A DNA stretch of 64,000 nt from Takakia lepidozioides (taxonomy: Eukaryota > Streptophyta > Takakiopsida > Takakiales > Takakiaceae): positions 4,402,001-4,466,000 of the forward strand of contig CM060732.1 in NCBI GenBank assembly GCA_030704615.1, in the 5' to 3' direction. The notes below the pieces were generated by a model, which searched no databases, had not been told where the DNA came from, and saw only the letters and a list, made by a program, of their open reading frames with translations. Shown in pieces: positions 21,373 through 33,255 of the stretch. The stretch's first letter is position 1. Every line of letters starts with the position of its first letter. The position numbers and the translations under genes were made by a program.

Positions 21373-24274
21373 TCAATTTGCTTCAGTAACTACCAGGTTC
21401 CATTCACTCATCCATTCATTCCACAGGTAGGGCAGATTGGAGACACCAAGGCATTGGCTTGATACCTGATAAATCATAATCTGATACTTATTCAATACAA
21501 TCACACTGTGTAGAGAGACATGAGTGAAATGTGCTTCATGCAATTTCCCCTGCTCCAGACCCGCTTCAATCAAATTCCCCTTTGCTAGCTGCAGGGCAGC
21601 CTTGGTGTCCTCCAATTCTTTCTGCAACTTGAGGTTGGCCTCCACATCCACCTTGTTTGCACACTCAGTGGCAATTCTAGCCTCAAACTCCTGCTTGAGT
21701 TCCTCCCTCAAAGCTGCCAATTGTGTAGATGGAACATGGGATTTCACATAAGTGCCCAACAAATTGAGTGTCATGCTTATAGAACTCATAAGCATGGCCT
21801 GCTGTGGATCTTCCTGGCAAACTTGTTGCTGTTCTCCCCGATCCTCCACAGTGTGATTTTCACCAACCATTCAGGCCATGTTCCCACAAGATCCTCTTCC
21901 TGAACAACCTCATTCTCCACAGGCGCTGTAGTGCCATTACATTCTACCTCTGGAACCTCCGCCAAAGGTTTGGGTATTACATGCACAACAGGGATTTCCT
22001 TGGACAAACTATGCACCTCTGGTACCACTGGTTCCCTGACCAAGCCAGAGTTTTCATAGAGAAGGTCACCCTTCTCAATATCTGTCACGACATGCTCTGT
22101 AGTGGGAATGTCCAACCCTTCTCCTTCCAGAGCAATAGGCTCTGGTGCAACAACATGTACTAACTGAGGGACCTCTGAGACAACTGAGTCAACTGGCTGT
22201 GATGCTGTGGTACCAAAGTGACTTATTCTTCCCTCTCCAAAGGTCGTGCTTCCAGTAATAACAGCCCTCGGTGCTGCTGTTCTCCATCTTGCACAAGAGC
22301 TATGGAAACATCATCATTTCGCGGTTTCCTTGAAGCTAGTGGATCTGCCACTATAGTTGTGTCCCTCTTTTGTCTCTTGGACTGGTGCCGCCCCTCCAAT
22401 CCACCTTCACCATATGAAGAGCCCTGCTCCTCAATTGCAGTAGTTGCTGCCTCAAACACTTCCATCTCCTTATGTTCTCGCGCATCAAGTATGCAAGAAT
22501 CAAGAATAATTTGCGCAATCACTGGGCCAGACACAACGATTGGAGACTTAGCAGCAGTGCCTTGTAACCGCTTCATCTCTTCTACCAAACCATTGTACAT
22601 TAAGTCCGCCCAAGCCACATCTTCCCCCCTCAAGGCTTTCAGTATCTCCTCCGTGAATGATCTGCTAAGGTATTGTTGGTTTTGTTTCATGGCAAACAGA
22701 ACGTTCAGAACCTAACCAACTTCTTTTAACCCTGGGTACTCGGCCTTGGTGCAAGTGTATCCCTGAGTCTTAAAGAAACTCCCTTCTTGGAACAAATTGC
22801 CTATCTGCAATCTTGCCCTGTGCTCATCGACATTTACACGGCTTGACGACAATTCAAACAATTGCTGCAAGTATTGGGGAGTAATCTCTATATCTACTCC
22901 CCTCACTTGTGTAACTCCCATCTGAGGTTCAAAGTTCTGAATGAATTGTATCATGAACGCCCTATGATGCAAGGACCATTCCTTGCATAGCAGTCTCTCC
23001 AATCGCAACTTCTTCCACAGCTGCACTGCCTGAGGTGTAGCAATTGTCTGCTTCTGCAGAATCGTGGTGCTCTTCACCCTGACATCCTCCATTCCCCGAA
23101 TTCTCTTCATTCTAGACAAACGAGATGGCCTTGTTTGAAATAGCTCTAAGAAAGCTTGCAAGGCATAGAGCATAAAAGTATGGTTGGCACAAAATGGAAC
23201 GGGTAAGTGCGTGTAAGCCTGTGGGGCTTGCAAGTATCGAGTGAGAGAGAATGTACTCTCAACCCGTCCGTCCTTACGCCACTGCGTAAGAAGTAAAGTG
23301 AGCGTATAATCTGTAATATCCGCCATAGCTACAAAGCTATAGCTTTGATTGCCGCTCCCGTCGAGACACTGGTTATTCGGAGTCACCCCGACTCTTCCGC
23401 TCATAACTCTTCTAATTTCTTGTTCTTGTTTCTTGGAGGGAACCACCTGCATGAAATTCTCGCTCCTGATTGGCTGTTGTCTCCTTGGGTAACTTCTTAA
23501 CTTTACCCTCCTCAGTGGACATTCCCACTTGGAATGTCCACTAGGACAACACATGTGGCAAAAGTCCCCCTTTTTTGTACTCGTAAAGGGTTCCGTTATT
23601 TTTGCCCTGAATGCATTAATGGGCCCACAAATAGTTTTGGCTGATGTACCGGTTAGGTACTTTGACGGCCCAGTTTGTCCTCTTGCATGATGACACCCAC
23701 TTTTGCAATATATGCACCGCGGTGTGCTTCGCCCTAGTGGCCACGTGTTCGTTTTTAGACATGCATCCGTCTTCCCCTGTCCGCGTGGCACATTCTCCGA
23801 GTTTGACTTCCAAGCTGTCTTTTTACCCGCCTGCCACTTTTCTGACGTTAACCCGCATCCACCTGTCACTAACCCTATGGACTGTGCAACCCGCGTGGGC
23901 TGTGTTAGGCTGTGACAGGCTGTGTCAGACTGTGACGAGGTGTGATAGGCTATGTGATGGTGTGATGGGCTGTGATAGACTGTGTGACACTGTGGTGGGC
24001 TGTGATAGACTGTGTCACACTGTGGTAGGCTATGATAGCTATGTGAACACCTGTACCTTCCGCCCTGGCCATACACACTCGACTTAATGACAAGTGCTCC
24101 ATACTCCGTTGGTATCACCGGTGCAGCCCGTGACTGTTTCTGTGTTTCAACATGCAAATCGTGCCGCAATGGTTTGTCATGGATACCACTGTATCCCTTC
24201 AACTTATTGACATTGACTCTTCCCAACATCTCTTTGTTAATGGTTTGTAACATGGCTGTGTTGTTATCATACAT
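21373..24274 (-). pseudogene. Extra coding region downstream of integrase, with zinc knuckle and coiled coil
   Basis: After the integrase end, about 2.9 kb of minus-strand coding sequence continues in four frames broken by stops: 24274-22712 (520 codons), 22690-22223, 22115-21786 and 21870-21373. The first contains a Tyr/His/Ser-rich repeat, then CIYCKSGCHH and a proper CX2CX4HX4C knuckle (CHMCCPSGHSKWEC). Beyond that is a mostly helical region (LRLERLLCKEWSLHHRAFMI; ITPQYLQQLFELSSSRVN) that runs across a stop into MKQNQQYLSRSFTEEIL. The last frame is a coiled coil (LAALREELKQEFEARIATE, LQKELEDTKAALQLAKGN). I do not recognise the protein. Its position suggests an additional element-encoded gene, gag-like in having a knuckle, or a captured host gene. 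Confidence 0.55.
23880..24060. repeat. GGCTGTGA minisatellite within the extra gene
   Basis: The plus strand repeats variants of GGCTGTGACAGGCTGTG, GACTGTGTGACACTGTG and GGCTGTGATAGACTGTG. The minus strand encodes a run of CHS/YHS-P-S/P-Q words. The same word, CACAGCCC/GGCTGTGA, builds the much larger repeat at 54.9-56.3 kb in an unrelated retroelement. Confidence 0.8.
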
Positions 24275-24292
24275 CTTTTGTATGACATAAGG

Positions 24293-25071
24293 TCATTTCC
24301 ATGGTGATTTAAGCTTAGAAGCTTTAATCTTTCCCTTCTTCTGCAACCACAGTACCAAATCTCCCGTCTTAAAAGTCTTTAATTTACCGTCATCAAACTG
24401 ATCCTTCCTCCTCATCTGAATTCTGGTCATGTTATCTGCTGCATCAGCACGTACTTCTTCCACATGGTATAATTCATGTTTCCTGACCTTAATTGAATCT
24501 TCCAATTCCATTGTCCTCCCCATTCAGTTCTCATGGTAGGTAACAAGAACTCCACTGGAAGTAAAGCTTTCATACCATAAACTAATTGGAATGGTGTATA
24601 CTTAGTGGTGACTTTATATGAAGTCCTGTATGACCACAAAGCTGTCAGCATTTTTGTCTCCCAAGCTGTTCTGTTTGCATTGACTATCTTAGCCAAGATA
24701 GTACATAGTATTTTGTTGGTAGCCTCTGCCTGCGTATTACCCTATGGGTAATAGGTTGTACTCTTCCTATGCACAATCATGAACTCTTTAGTCAATAGTT
24801 CTATGGTCTCATTAATGAAGTGACTTCCCTGGTCACTGATAAATTCCAAGGGACAACCAAATCTTGTAAGTGTGTTCTCATACAAGAACCTTGCAGTAGA
24901 CTTAGCTGTGTTGTCCCTCAGAGCTTTAGCTTCCACCCACTTTGTAGTATAATCAATGGCTGTGATTATATACTTGTTCTGTGTATTTCTAGCTGGTGGG
25001 TTAATTGGTCCAACAAAATCTAGTCCCCATTTCTGAAATGGTTCAGTAGGCATCGTAGGATGCAAAGCCAT
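24293..25071 (-). pseudogene. Integrase core and C-terminal domain of the same Ty3/gypsy element
   Basis: Read on the minus strand: KWGLDFVGPINPPARNT with FISDQGSHFINETIELL supplies the first two catalytic aspartates (24742-25071). After a stop the frame resumes at 24696 with VNANRTAWETKMLTALWSYR and YTPFQLVYGMKALLPVE. Then 24293-24523 gives the C-terminal domain (KTGDLVLWLQKKGKIKASKL), continuing across a frame break into PYVIQKMYDNNTAML and VNVNKLKGY at the start of the next frame. It matches, in order, what should follow the zinc domain that ends near 21180 on the plus strand. Confidence 0.85.
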
Positions 25072-25075
25072 CTTG

Positions 25076-25401
25076 TCTCACATTCTTTTGCACATGCAAG
25101 TGCATCTTCCGCACCTTCGATGGTGGCTCCTCGAATTCATCATCACCGCTATCAGCCAGCTCCACCACCTTATCCACGCCTACCTTATGCGGACGCGAGT
25201 TTTTGCGCGGCAGGAGTCCGTGCTTGGCGAGAACACCCTCGTACATCGCGGAAAGAGAACACAAGGGGGACAACAGGAGAACAAATAGTTACAGTGGTGA
25301 CACCAACCTGTGAAATCCCTTCGATGGAGGGAACGTTTGAGTTCTTTCTCGATATTCTCCTCTACAGACTGTGGGCGAGGTCGATATGAAGAGGACTGCA
25401 C
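25076..25401 (-). other. Possible coding remnant next to the inversion breakpoint
   Basis: On the minus strand a frame from 25401 starts SSSYRPRPQSVEENIEKEL and KRSLHRRDF. A second frame around 25240-25080 reads MYEGVLAKHGLLPRKNSRPH and VVELADSGDDEFEEPPSKVR. Base composition looks coding and a GT-bounded junction could join them, but I recognise no family and the start is uncertain. It may be the 5' end of a host gene interrupted by the retroelement. Confidence 0.25.
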
Positions 25402-25777
25402 CGTTCAAGCGACATGAATAGTGCAGCAAAACGTCTTCACGTCAATACTGAAGGGTGAATCAAAACGTCTTGCATGCGAAGCGTCCCTTCCGCCTCTGTG
25501 TACGCACCTGTCAAGCACATGGGAAAATCCCAGGCTTTCTATATGGGTAATTTCAAGCCGTTGAAGAGGAGAAAAGAAAGGGCAGGCGCAAATGGCTCCG
25601 AGGCTGAACTTTGAGCATAAATATAAATATAAACAGTTTAAACAGTTTACATAGCAAGAGATAGAATTTTTGTAGAAAAGACCGTCAGATGTCAGACTCT
25701 CTACAAACTCAGTTGCACTCACCAGCAAGCCCAAGCCAAATGATACAATCCCCAAAGAACAACCTTAATCTAATAAA

Positions 25778-25913
25778 GGACGTCGTAGCGAGCCGTCATG
25801 ACAACTATAGCTGAAGCACAACCCCCATTTTTGATCTACTTACACTATGCACCTTCAAGCACAGAAGGATTGATTGAACCACATATCTAAAAAGGGTGCT
25901 CGCTACGACGTCC
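25778..25913. repeat. 16-bp inverted repeat with 104-bp loop
   Basis: GGACGTCGTAGCGAGC at 25778-25793 is the exact reverse complement of 25898-25913. No reading frame is associated. It could be the ends of a tiny non-autonomous element or a transcript hairpin. Confidence 0.7.
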
Positions 25914-25929
25914 TGGAGCAGCCGCTACC

Positions 25930-26304
25930 CTAGTCGTCCTGGAGCAGTCGTTGTCCTAGAGCAGCCTCAACCCACTGGGTCGCCACCACCCTCCTGCCAC
26001 CACTCCTGTCGTCGTTCTTCAAAGCTCCAAAAGTTTCCAGATCGTAGGTTGTTCCAGACCCCACCGCCCCGTCGTTTTTTCTAGAACTTTCCCCTATTTC
26101 TACGCAGGGACCTACACCTGCCCTCATTATTCGCACGTTCCAATGGCCCAGCCCGCCGCCCTCCCCATTGGCTGGGCCATTCACCTTCGTCTTTATGACC
26201 TTTCCGATTAACGCCTTGGGATCCTTAATTTTCGGACCCTTCATTTCGTTAATTAATACAGGTGGCCTTATTACATTGGCCCCCTCTTTTAACTCCTGGA
26301 CCAC
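25930..26304 (-). other. Unrecognised 124-codon frame
   Basis: Encodes GANVIRPPVLINEMKGPKIK, a glycine-rich middle (GPANGEGGGLGHW) and a charged tail. Lysine/proline/glycine composition resembles the linker part of retroelement gag or pol, but no motif supports a call and the frame may be fortuitous. Confidence 0.2.
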
Positions 26305-27421
26305 GCTAATTCCTCGACCACTCTAGAATTAACCGGGCCCAAATGAAACTGCTTTGCATATTGTGCCGCAATCAAACTTTTGAAAAGTTCCCAACTCCAC
26401 AATGATAGTGGCACAAACATTATGAGGTACAATCCTTGCAATTAATACTTTCATGAGAATTATGCAGGGCCTCCATTTTCAGCACAGCACTCCTTAGAAT
26501 GGTTAAGGCAGTCTGCCCATAAGCTTGACTTTCTAATGAGCCAATGGGGTTTGACGCCCCTCAATAAATGCAGTTGGCAATACCACATGCATGGTTTGAT
26601 GCTCCAACAGTACAATTAATTCTGAATGACAACCTCATGTTGAAACTGTTACAGTGATTCTATAGACTAGCTAGTCACAAAGTTAGAAATGATGGAGAAT
26701 CCAATGGGCCCACTGAAAACTCCATTACAACCCCCATTAGCACCAACTTCTGGCTTCCGACCTCTAAAGAGACCCATATACATTGCAATAATTTGCCTCG
26801 ATAATTCACGACAGTGGTAGATACAACTAAAGCTCTGGATCTTAGTCACAAAGGAAGTTTTCTGAAGCAACAACATGACTATGTCCTCAAGGCAACATCA
26901 ACATCAACAAAAGCATGATTTGTTGATGTCCATCAGGGCAACATCAACAAAAGCACGAGGGGATTTACATCCACATCCCCATTCAACTTCACATTGATCT
27001 CACAACTACTTCTGCTTGTCCCCCTCAGCAAGCTTTACCACTTTCCACAAGGGAGTACAAGACCTTAAGATCAGGTCTAGCAGAAGAGTGTCCTGTTTGG
27101 AAAATGAACCTTTCATGTGCCAAGATATGCTTGTTGCTGTTACCTGACAGAAATGTATAGCTCTGGCTGAGGAACTAGTCAATTTGACCACTTGGGCCCT
27201 GATGCCTCTTTGAAGCACAAAGGAGCTTGCCCTCGGTGGTTCCTTAGGTCACATACTAGACTGCCGGTAGATCCAAATCTAAACTTACCATTTTACAGCA
27301 CCTCTCATTGGGGGGCAGATGGGATTGTAGATCAAATTCTTCCCAAGGACCAGTTACAGAAATTTATAGCAGAAAAAGCATCAACCCTTACGAAGCAACC
27401 TCGTCCAATGCTCTACGTCCT
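26305..27421. other. No gene recognised; downstream flank of MATH-BTB gene
   Basis: Only short frames on both strands without domain resemblance. Sequence immediately below 27422 is the 3' flank of the minus-strand MATH-BTB gene and probably includes its untranslated region. Confidence 0.4.
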
Positions 27422-28615
27422 CTAGGACCTCTGTCTCACTCGCCTGCCACTGGCATCCGTCCCATCACAGAGCTGGCCCCATACACTTCTATTCCGAATA
27501 GATCCTCCTCCAGCATCCTCATAGACTCCAGCAACTGTTTTCAGCAACTCAGACTGCAAAGAGGGACAGCTTTCTCGGAGGTACTCAAACCCATCTGAGT
27601 GCATGACTGCTGCAAGATTCGATGCAGCAAACTTCAGACACACTGCCTTGAGTTCTGACGCATGATGCTGCTCTGCAAGAGCAAGTGTGGTAGCCACTGT
27701 ATCAGTGCTCACATTCTCGCATAACTTCGACTCACAAAGAAGGCGTAGCCGGTCGAGACCATACCGATCTGCTGCTGCCAGTAGATGTTGAGCCAGAAGA
27801 GTGGACGAACATGATCCTGCCAAATCGTTGGTGTCAGGAAGGGCATCTGTATATACGAAATGCAGCAGCGCCTTGAATACGGGTGCCTCAATGTCTTCAA
27901 TTTGAAGGTTGCCGCTATTACGGTCACGCATGGGCCCAAACAATTGGGCTTTAAAGACAGGCGACCGTGCAGCCAACACCAGCTTGTGTGCATGAAATAC
28001 GTCCCCATCTACCTCAAATGTCACATCAGTGTCCTCTCCGCTTTCCAACAACGCCCCAAAATGCTGACCAAGGTCCGGTTCGGGGACTGGAATTGTGTAG
28101 AGTTTCGGACCTTGTGTGGACGACACAACCACACCCACTGTGCAAGTAATCGCGAGGCTATCATTCTTTAAGAAATCTGAAGTTTCCAGAACAGCGCGCC
28201 TAAAAAACCGCTTGTAGCCCCACATGCTGCCCCTATACTTGAGGGTATAAGGACCACTTTCAAGCGACCGATCAAAGTGACTGTGCACCTTATGCTTGGC
28301 CTTCCCACTCTGATCCAACAGCGTTAACTCAAACAACGCTCGGACATCTGTGCCCTCACTTGCTAAAGCTATGAAAACCGACACATACAGAGAATTGTCC
28401 TCTGCGTTCTTCCCATCAGGGTAAAAATAGATGGCCCACTGGTATCCCCCAACAGTAAAGCTCTCACTGGCGATGTACTTCCCAACCCCCATGCCCTTTG
28501 CAAGAGAATAGCCATTGATGGTGAAATGATGCGAACCGTTCACAGTTTCTGTCACACACCGTGACCGCGAATTTGTACTACCGCTGCCTGTGCAGGCCAT
28601 GGGCGTCCGGGCCAT
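27422..28615 (-). CDS. MATH-BTB (BPM-type) substrate adaptor of CUL3 ubiquitin ligase
   Basis: An uninterrupted 397-residue protein of normal length for plant BPM proteins. Residues about 22-158 are a MATH domain ([55 protein letters not shown]). Residues about 186-300 are a BTB domain ([49 protein letters not shown]). A helical BACK-like tail follows, ending [20 protein letters not shown], a typical plant BPM end. In this family MATH binds substrates such as transcription factors and BTB binds CULLIN3, promoting their ubiquitination. The start could be Met1 or Met6. The gene has no intron here, whereas characterised plant BPM genes have several, so a processed retrocopy is possible, but the frame is intact. 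It is the best host gene in the window. Confidence 0.93.
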   Translation of the reverse strand: MARTPMACTGSGSTNSRSRCVTETVNGSHHFTINGYSLAKGMGVGKYIASESFTVGGYQWAIYFYPDGKNAEDNSLYVSVFIALASEGTDVRALFELTLLDQSGKAKHKVHSHFDRSLESGPYTLKYRGSMWGYKRFFRRAVLETSDFLKNDSLAITCTVGVVVSSTQGPKLYTIPVPEPDLGQHFGALLESGEDTDVTFEVDGDVFHAHKLVLAARSPVFKAQLFGPMRDRNSGNLQIEDIEAPVFKALLHFVYTDALPDTNDLAGSCSSTLLAQHLLAAADRYGLDRLRLLCESKLCENVSTDTVATTLALAEQHHASELKAVCLKFAASNLAAVMHSDGFEYLRESCPSLQSELLKTVAGVYEDAGGGSIRNRSVWGQLCDGTDASGRRVRQRS

Positions 28616-29040
28616 CAGAAGCTCTCTGCTTCATCCCCTGCTTCCCTTCCTGCCCACTCTTCAATCTTCTCCCAGATTCCGCACCCTGATCGCTGCAACC
28701 CACTGATGCAGAAAACCCTTGTGGGCAAGTCTGCAGCACTGCTCTCCCCGTAAAGCATCTCTGACGGAGCTGGAGCCTCCCTTCCTCCCCTCACCTGCCT
28801 CTCACCGTCCTTCTTACTAGTATCTTCTTACCACCTACTAATAATCCCAACCACTATACTTAATTAGGTCCCGGCTGCAATGGACGATTTAGCCATGGCT
28901 AAGTCAGGTTTAGCCATGGCTCAGTTTATGTAGCTGCCGCAGTGGACGATTTAGCCACTGTTAAAGTTAGTCAGCACTAATCGTCGCTAACTACCCCCCA
29001 GTATTTGTCCTACGAGATAACCCCTACCCACCCCCCACGT
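28616..29040. other. Upstream flank of the MATH-BTB gene
   Basis: The region upstream of the minus-strand gene contains a short repeated phrase, GGACGATTTAGCCA..GTTTAGCCATGGCT, at about 28882-28955. No TATA box or other site can be assigned with confidence. Confidence 0.35.
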
Positions 29041-29049
29041 ACTAACTAA

Positions 29050-30190
29050 CCAGGGGGGCAGCATATGGAAAATTCCAACACTCCCCGTTCTACGTCCTTC
29101 CTCGCGCCTGGCTTCTCTCATATTGTAAGCCACAAAAGAACCGCTAGCCCAACAGTCTTCAACAATTGTCAAGCTGAACTTGCAGGCATTGTTGCGGTCA
29201 CCACACACGGGGAGGTTGTTGATGAGACGGCCAGGTGTTCTTTTGGTTGAAAGTCGTGCAAAGCACATAGCCCAAGCCAGGCATACATCCAGTGGCGAGG
29301 ACAGTCTCTTGAGCTCAGCATGGATTTTCTCAATATGTGGAATTTTTCTTGTATCACCAAGGTAAGCGAACAATTGTCGACCTCAACATATCTGTAACAT
29401 GCCTCCTTTATGAAACCTGTGTCCTCAATCATTTTCTCACCTTTAATTGTCTTCTAATCTGCTAGCCCAAGCATAAATGATCGGTTCTGATGATGCTTTT
29501 TGCAGCACACTCTGCTACCTCCCGAGCTACCTCCACATTGCCATGCATTCTGCAGGCACCAAGCAAGGCCATCCACACCCGAACATCTGGTTTGGTATGC
29601 ATTTTGTAAATATTATGTCCTCAGCAAAATCAAATTGCCTTGCACGACCAAGGAGGTCCACCATACAGCCAAAATGCTCTAGTGTGGGAGTCAGGCCATA
29701 CTTCTGACCCATGGAATCAAAGTAGTGGCAACCTTCATCCACTAGACCAACATGGCTACATGCCGAGAGAACAGAGATAAATGTGACATCATCTGGATTC
29801 AATTGCTCCCATTGCATATTTTCAAATAGCTGCAGGGCCTCCCTTCCGGACCCATGCTGAGAGTATCCTGCCAGCATGGCATTCCATGCGACTACATCTC
29901 ATTTGTTAATATTGTCAAAGACTTTACGTGCATCCTTCATGCTCCCACATTTAGCATACATGTCAACAAGGGCAGTCTCCAAATTTATGTGGGAATAATC
30001 AGCTGCTGCTGCTGCATCACTTCTGGCCAAGACACTCTAACGTCTTGCTGTAATGGTGATGATGGTAGCCTGTGTTTGTCTAAGAGCCAAGCCCTATGGC
30101 ACACACAATGGGCTAAGGCGCTCAAAATTGACATATCGCCGACCGAAAGTGCTCCTTACAGGGGGCAGTGATTAGCTGCTCACTGCTCTG
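29050..30190 (-). pseudogene. PPR protein with DYW domain, decayed
   Basis: Minus-strand coding of a PLS/DYW-type pentatricopeptide protein. Reading 5' to 3': ETALVDMYAKCGSMKDAR near 29990-29935; a TGA interrupts just before DVVAWNAMLAGYSQHGSGRE; then LNPDDVTFISVLSACSHVGL and LEHFGCMVDLLGRARQFDFA (29877-29527). Downstream come broken E/E+ and DYW parts: HIEKIHAELKRLSSPLD, GRLINNLPVCGDRNNACKF and SLTIVEDCW. DYW domains are cytidine deaminases acting in organelle RNA editing; here the deaminase signature is eroded and the reading frame changes several times. Only the C-terminal third of a normal protein is present. Intronless, many-copy PPR-DYW genes of this style are typical of seed-free vascular plants. 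Confidence 0.85.
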
Positions 30191-30299
30191 TGACCTCGTC
30201 ACTAAGGGGGGCCTTCCATGCAGAACCTTGGACTGCATATCTGATACAACTCTTTCGCTTTCCAGACTGTGACAGGAATCAATTCCGACCAGTACCTTT

Positions 30300-30835
30300 A
30301 CAACTTTTCTCTTAATGAAACCACATTCACATGAAAACAGTCCACTTTCAGATCATGACAAAGTCTAGTTCAGATCCACACCAGTGTGACTCGTTCAATA
30401 GAACTCTATTCACAACATTTACAATTCTCTTTGTAGAGATGGCATCAGTGTTTCTGATTCCTGACAACAACCAAAGACCATCTCTTGTCTTTCTGCCACC
30501 TAGTTCAAACAGCACAGTTCCGGACCACCCTACCTCCACACCGTGCTATGTATTCATAATCTCTATACATTTCAGTGCTCATCATCTTTTCTGCAGACCT
30601 CCTGAAATCCCTAAGTTCTCCTCTTGGTTGATCTTCGTCTTCTTTTCTTCTCGGACATGTGACCTCTTCTACTGGTAACCAATACTTGAACCTATTGGTT
30701 TCCAATCCCTAGCCATCACATGGCATCTGCGCCAGTTTCCCTACCTATCATTCAACCCACCCCATGGCCTTTCCACCCATAACCCAGTTCTGGTTACGCA
30801 GAGTGCCATAACAAACTCCCCCACTAAAAAGATTG
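30300..30835 (-). mobile_element. Probable 3' LTR region of the chromovirus remnant
   Basis: Just beyond the pol end the minus strand shows a purine tract (AGTGGGGGAGT at about 30814-30826) followed by TGTTATGGCACTCTGCG, the arrangement of a polypurine tract and LTR start. The other LTR is missing because the element is 5'-truncated, so the end of the LTR is not defined. Confidence 0.4.
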
Positions 30836-30839
30836 ATCA

Positions 30840-33255
30840 TTGTCTGCAATGATAGTGAAATGGGGAAAATCCAATTGTAGGTCACTCTCCTTTTCCCAAG
30901 TAGCTTCAGATTTTGGATAGTGATACCACAAGTTTAACAAGATGTTCACGATATGAACGGTTTCGAAGGTGTTTCATTCTTGTCTCCAGAATACATTCAG
31001 GTTCAGCCAACAACTGACCTTCTTCTATAACCTTGGGTAGTTCAGGTAGAATGTGACTGGGGTCTGCCATGTATTTCCTTAGGAGGCTGACATGAAAGAC
31101 GTCATGGATTTTCCAAGTAGCTGGCAGATCTAGCTGATATGCCCCAGATCCATAACGCTTTAAGATCACAAAAGGTCTAGAGAACTTTGGGGACAACTTA
31201 GGACACTTGCCCAATTTCAACTGGCTTCTTTTGGGAGCAACTTTCAAGAAGACCTTGTCGCCTATCTCAAATTCACAGAAGCTTTTGTACTTGTCAGTAT
31301 AGAACTTGGCTCTTCCCTAACACTTCTCATGCTTCTCTTTACCAAATCCAACACTGAGTGCATTTCATGGACCATGTCATTGACAGACTGCACCTTAGAC
31401 AATGGTGTGGAAAGAGAAGTTGGGATCAAACAGTCACGTCCATAGAGTGCCTGAAACGGGATCATTCCAATAGTACTATGGAAATTCTTGTTATAGGCGA
31501 ATTCTATCAAATATAGGTACTGCTCCCAGGAAGCTTGTCTCTGACCAATATACATTCTTAGCATATCCTCAATGGTTTGGTTGGTCCGTTCTGTTCGGGC
31601 ATCCGTTTCAAGATGATATGCAATACTGAGTCTCAACTTGGTTCCCAAAAGCTTGAACAAAGCAGTCCAAAAATGACTTGTGAACTTTGTGTCCTTGTCA
31701 CAAATGATCTCACGAGGTAACCCGTGGATCCGAAAGATTTCTTTCATAAACAGTGATGCCACATCAGGAGCAGTGGCTGTCATCTTTGTGGGAATCAAGT
31801 GTGCTATCTTAGACAGTCTATCAGCAACCACCATGATGCTATTATGTCCATTTCTGGTCCGTGGCAACGCCACTATAAAATCCATGCTTATCGATTCCCA
31901 ATTTCCACTGGGAATACTTAATGGTTGTAATAATCCAGGAGGACGTATCCTTTCTGACTTTGAGACTTGACATGGAAAGCATCTATCCACATACTCTTTG
32001 ATCTGTCTCTTCATTCCTGGCCAGAAATATTGTTTTCTAACGGCCACATAGGTTCTCTGAAAGCCCAGGTGACCAGCTATGGGAATATTATGACAGTCAT
32101 AAATAATACGCACAAATCATGTAAACAGGGAATGCACATACCCATATGATAATATAATATCCCATCACGCAGCAAGTATGGACGATACTTGTCAATCTCA
32201 TCAGAGGTCCGACGGTCATGCGAGAGGCTTTCATAGGGTGCTTTGAAAAACACATCATCAACATAGTGATCCTTCACATCATCAATCATGGAGCTTCTCA
32301 CAATCGACACAGCATGGACCATCGGCCTTCTAGAGAGTGCATCTGCCAATACATTCTCTTTTCCCTTCACATATCGCAGATCATAATGAAACTGCTGAAG
32401 GAATTCAGCCCATCGAATCTGATGATGACTCAAATTGGGTTGTGTATTGAGATACTTTAAACTCTCATGATCCGTCTCAATTGTAAAGTCCATAGGAAGT
32501 AAGTAATGCCTCCAAATCTTCAGTGCGTGGAGTATAGCCAGAAGTTCTTTTTCATGAATAGGATAATTATGTTCAGCTGGACTGAGCTTTATGGACTCAT
32601 AGGCAATAACCTGACCACTTTACATTAATACTGGTCCAATAGCGAGATCACTCGCGTTAGTGCAAATCACAATCTCATTCATGGTAGGATCAATCAGTTT
32701 CAAGATGGAGCATGTGCCAATTTAGCTTTTCAAAGCTAACATCACAATCTGGAGTCCAAGCTTCATTCCAATCTTTAGAAGTAGAGTTCTTTAGCAGATC
32801 AATCATTGGGGCTGCAATGCGAGAGAATAACTTAACAAACTTTCGCAGAAAGCTGGCAAACCCAACAAAGCTTCTGACTTCTGTCTTATCTTTGGGTTTG
32901 GGCCATTCAGCTACAGCTTGAATGTTCTTTGAATCAATGGACACTCCATCCTTTGAGATATGAAATCCCAAATAGTCCATATGATCTACAAAGAACTCAC
33001 ACTTACTCTTCTTTGCAAACAAGTGATTCTGCCTTAAAATATCCAAGACCATTCTCAAATGTTGTTCATGCTCTTCTTCTATTTTAGAAAATACGAGGAT
33101 GTCATCCATGAAGACAAGAACCATCTTGCCAAGGTATTTTTAAAACAGAGAGTTCATCAAGTGCATGAACGTAGCCGGAGCATTGGTAAGTCCGAAGGGC
33201 ATTACCGTGTATTCATAATGTGCCTGGTGGTTCTCGTCTGGGGCTGCATCCCTGG
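30840..33255 (-). pseudogene. Ty3/gypsy chromovirus pol remnant with chromodomain
   Basis: Minus strand, 5'-truncated. RT begins near [15 protein letters not shown], has a stop shortly after, then the active-site box VFMDDILVFS and the thumb (33124-32690). RNase H (32493-32077) has FTIETDHESLKYL and GKENVLADALSRRP. Integrase (32113-31262) has the zinc domain HLGFQRTYVAVRKQYFWPG and core ISMDFIVALPRTRNG, IICDKDTKFTSHFW and TDARTERTNQTIEDML. A frame break leads to 31247-30906: VFHVSLLRKYMADPS, then ECILETRMKHLRNRSYREH. After one more shift comes YPKSEATWEKE, a group II-type chromodomain. Multiple stops and shifts make it inactive. The 5' edge abuts the MULE-like gene at about 33255 on the opposite strand. 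Confidence 0.9.
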
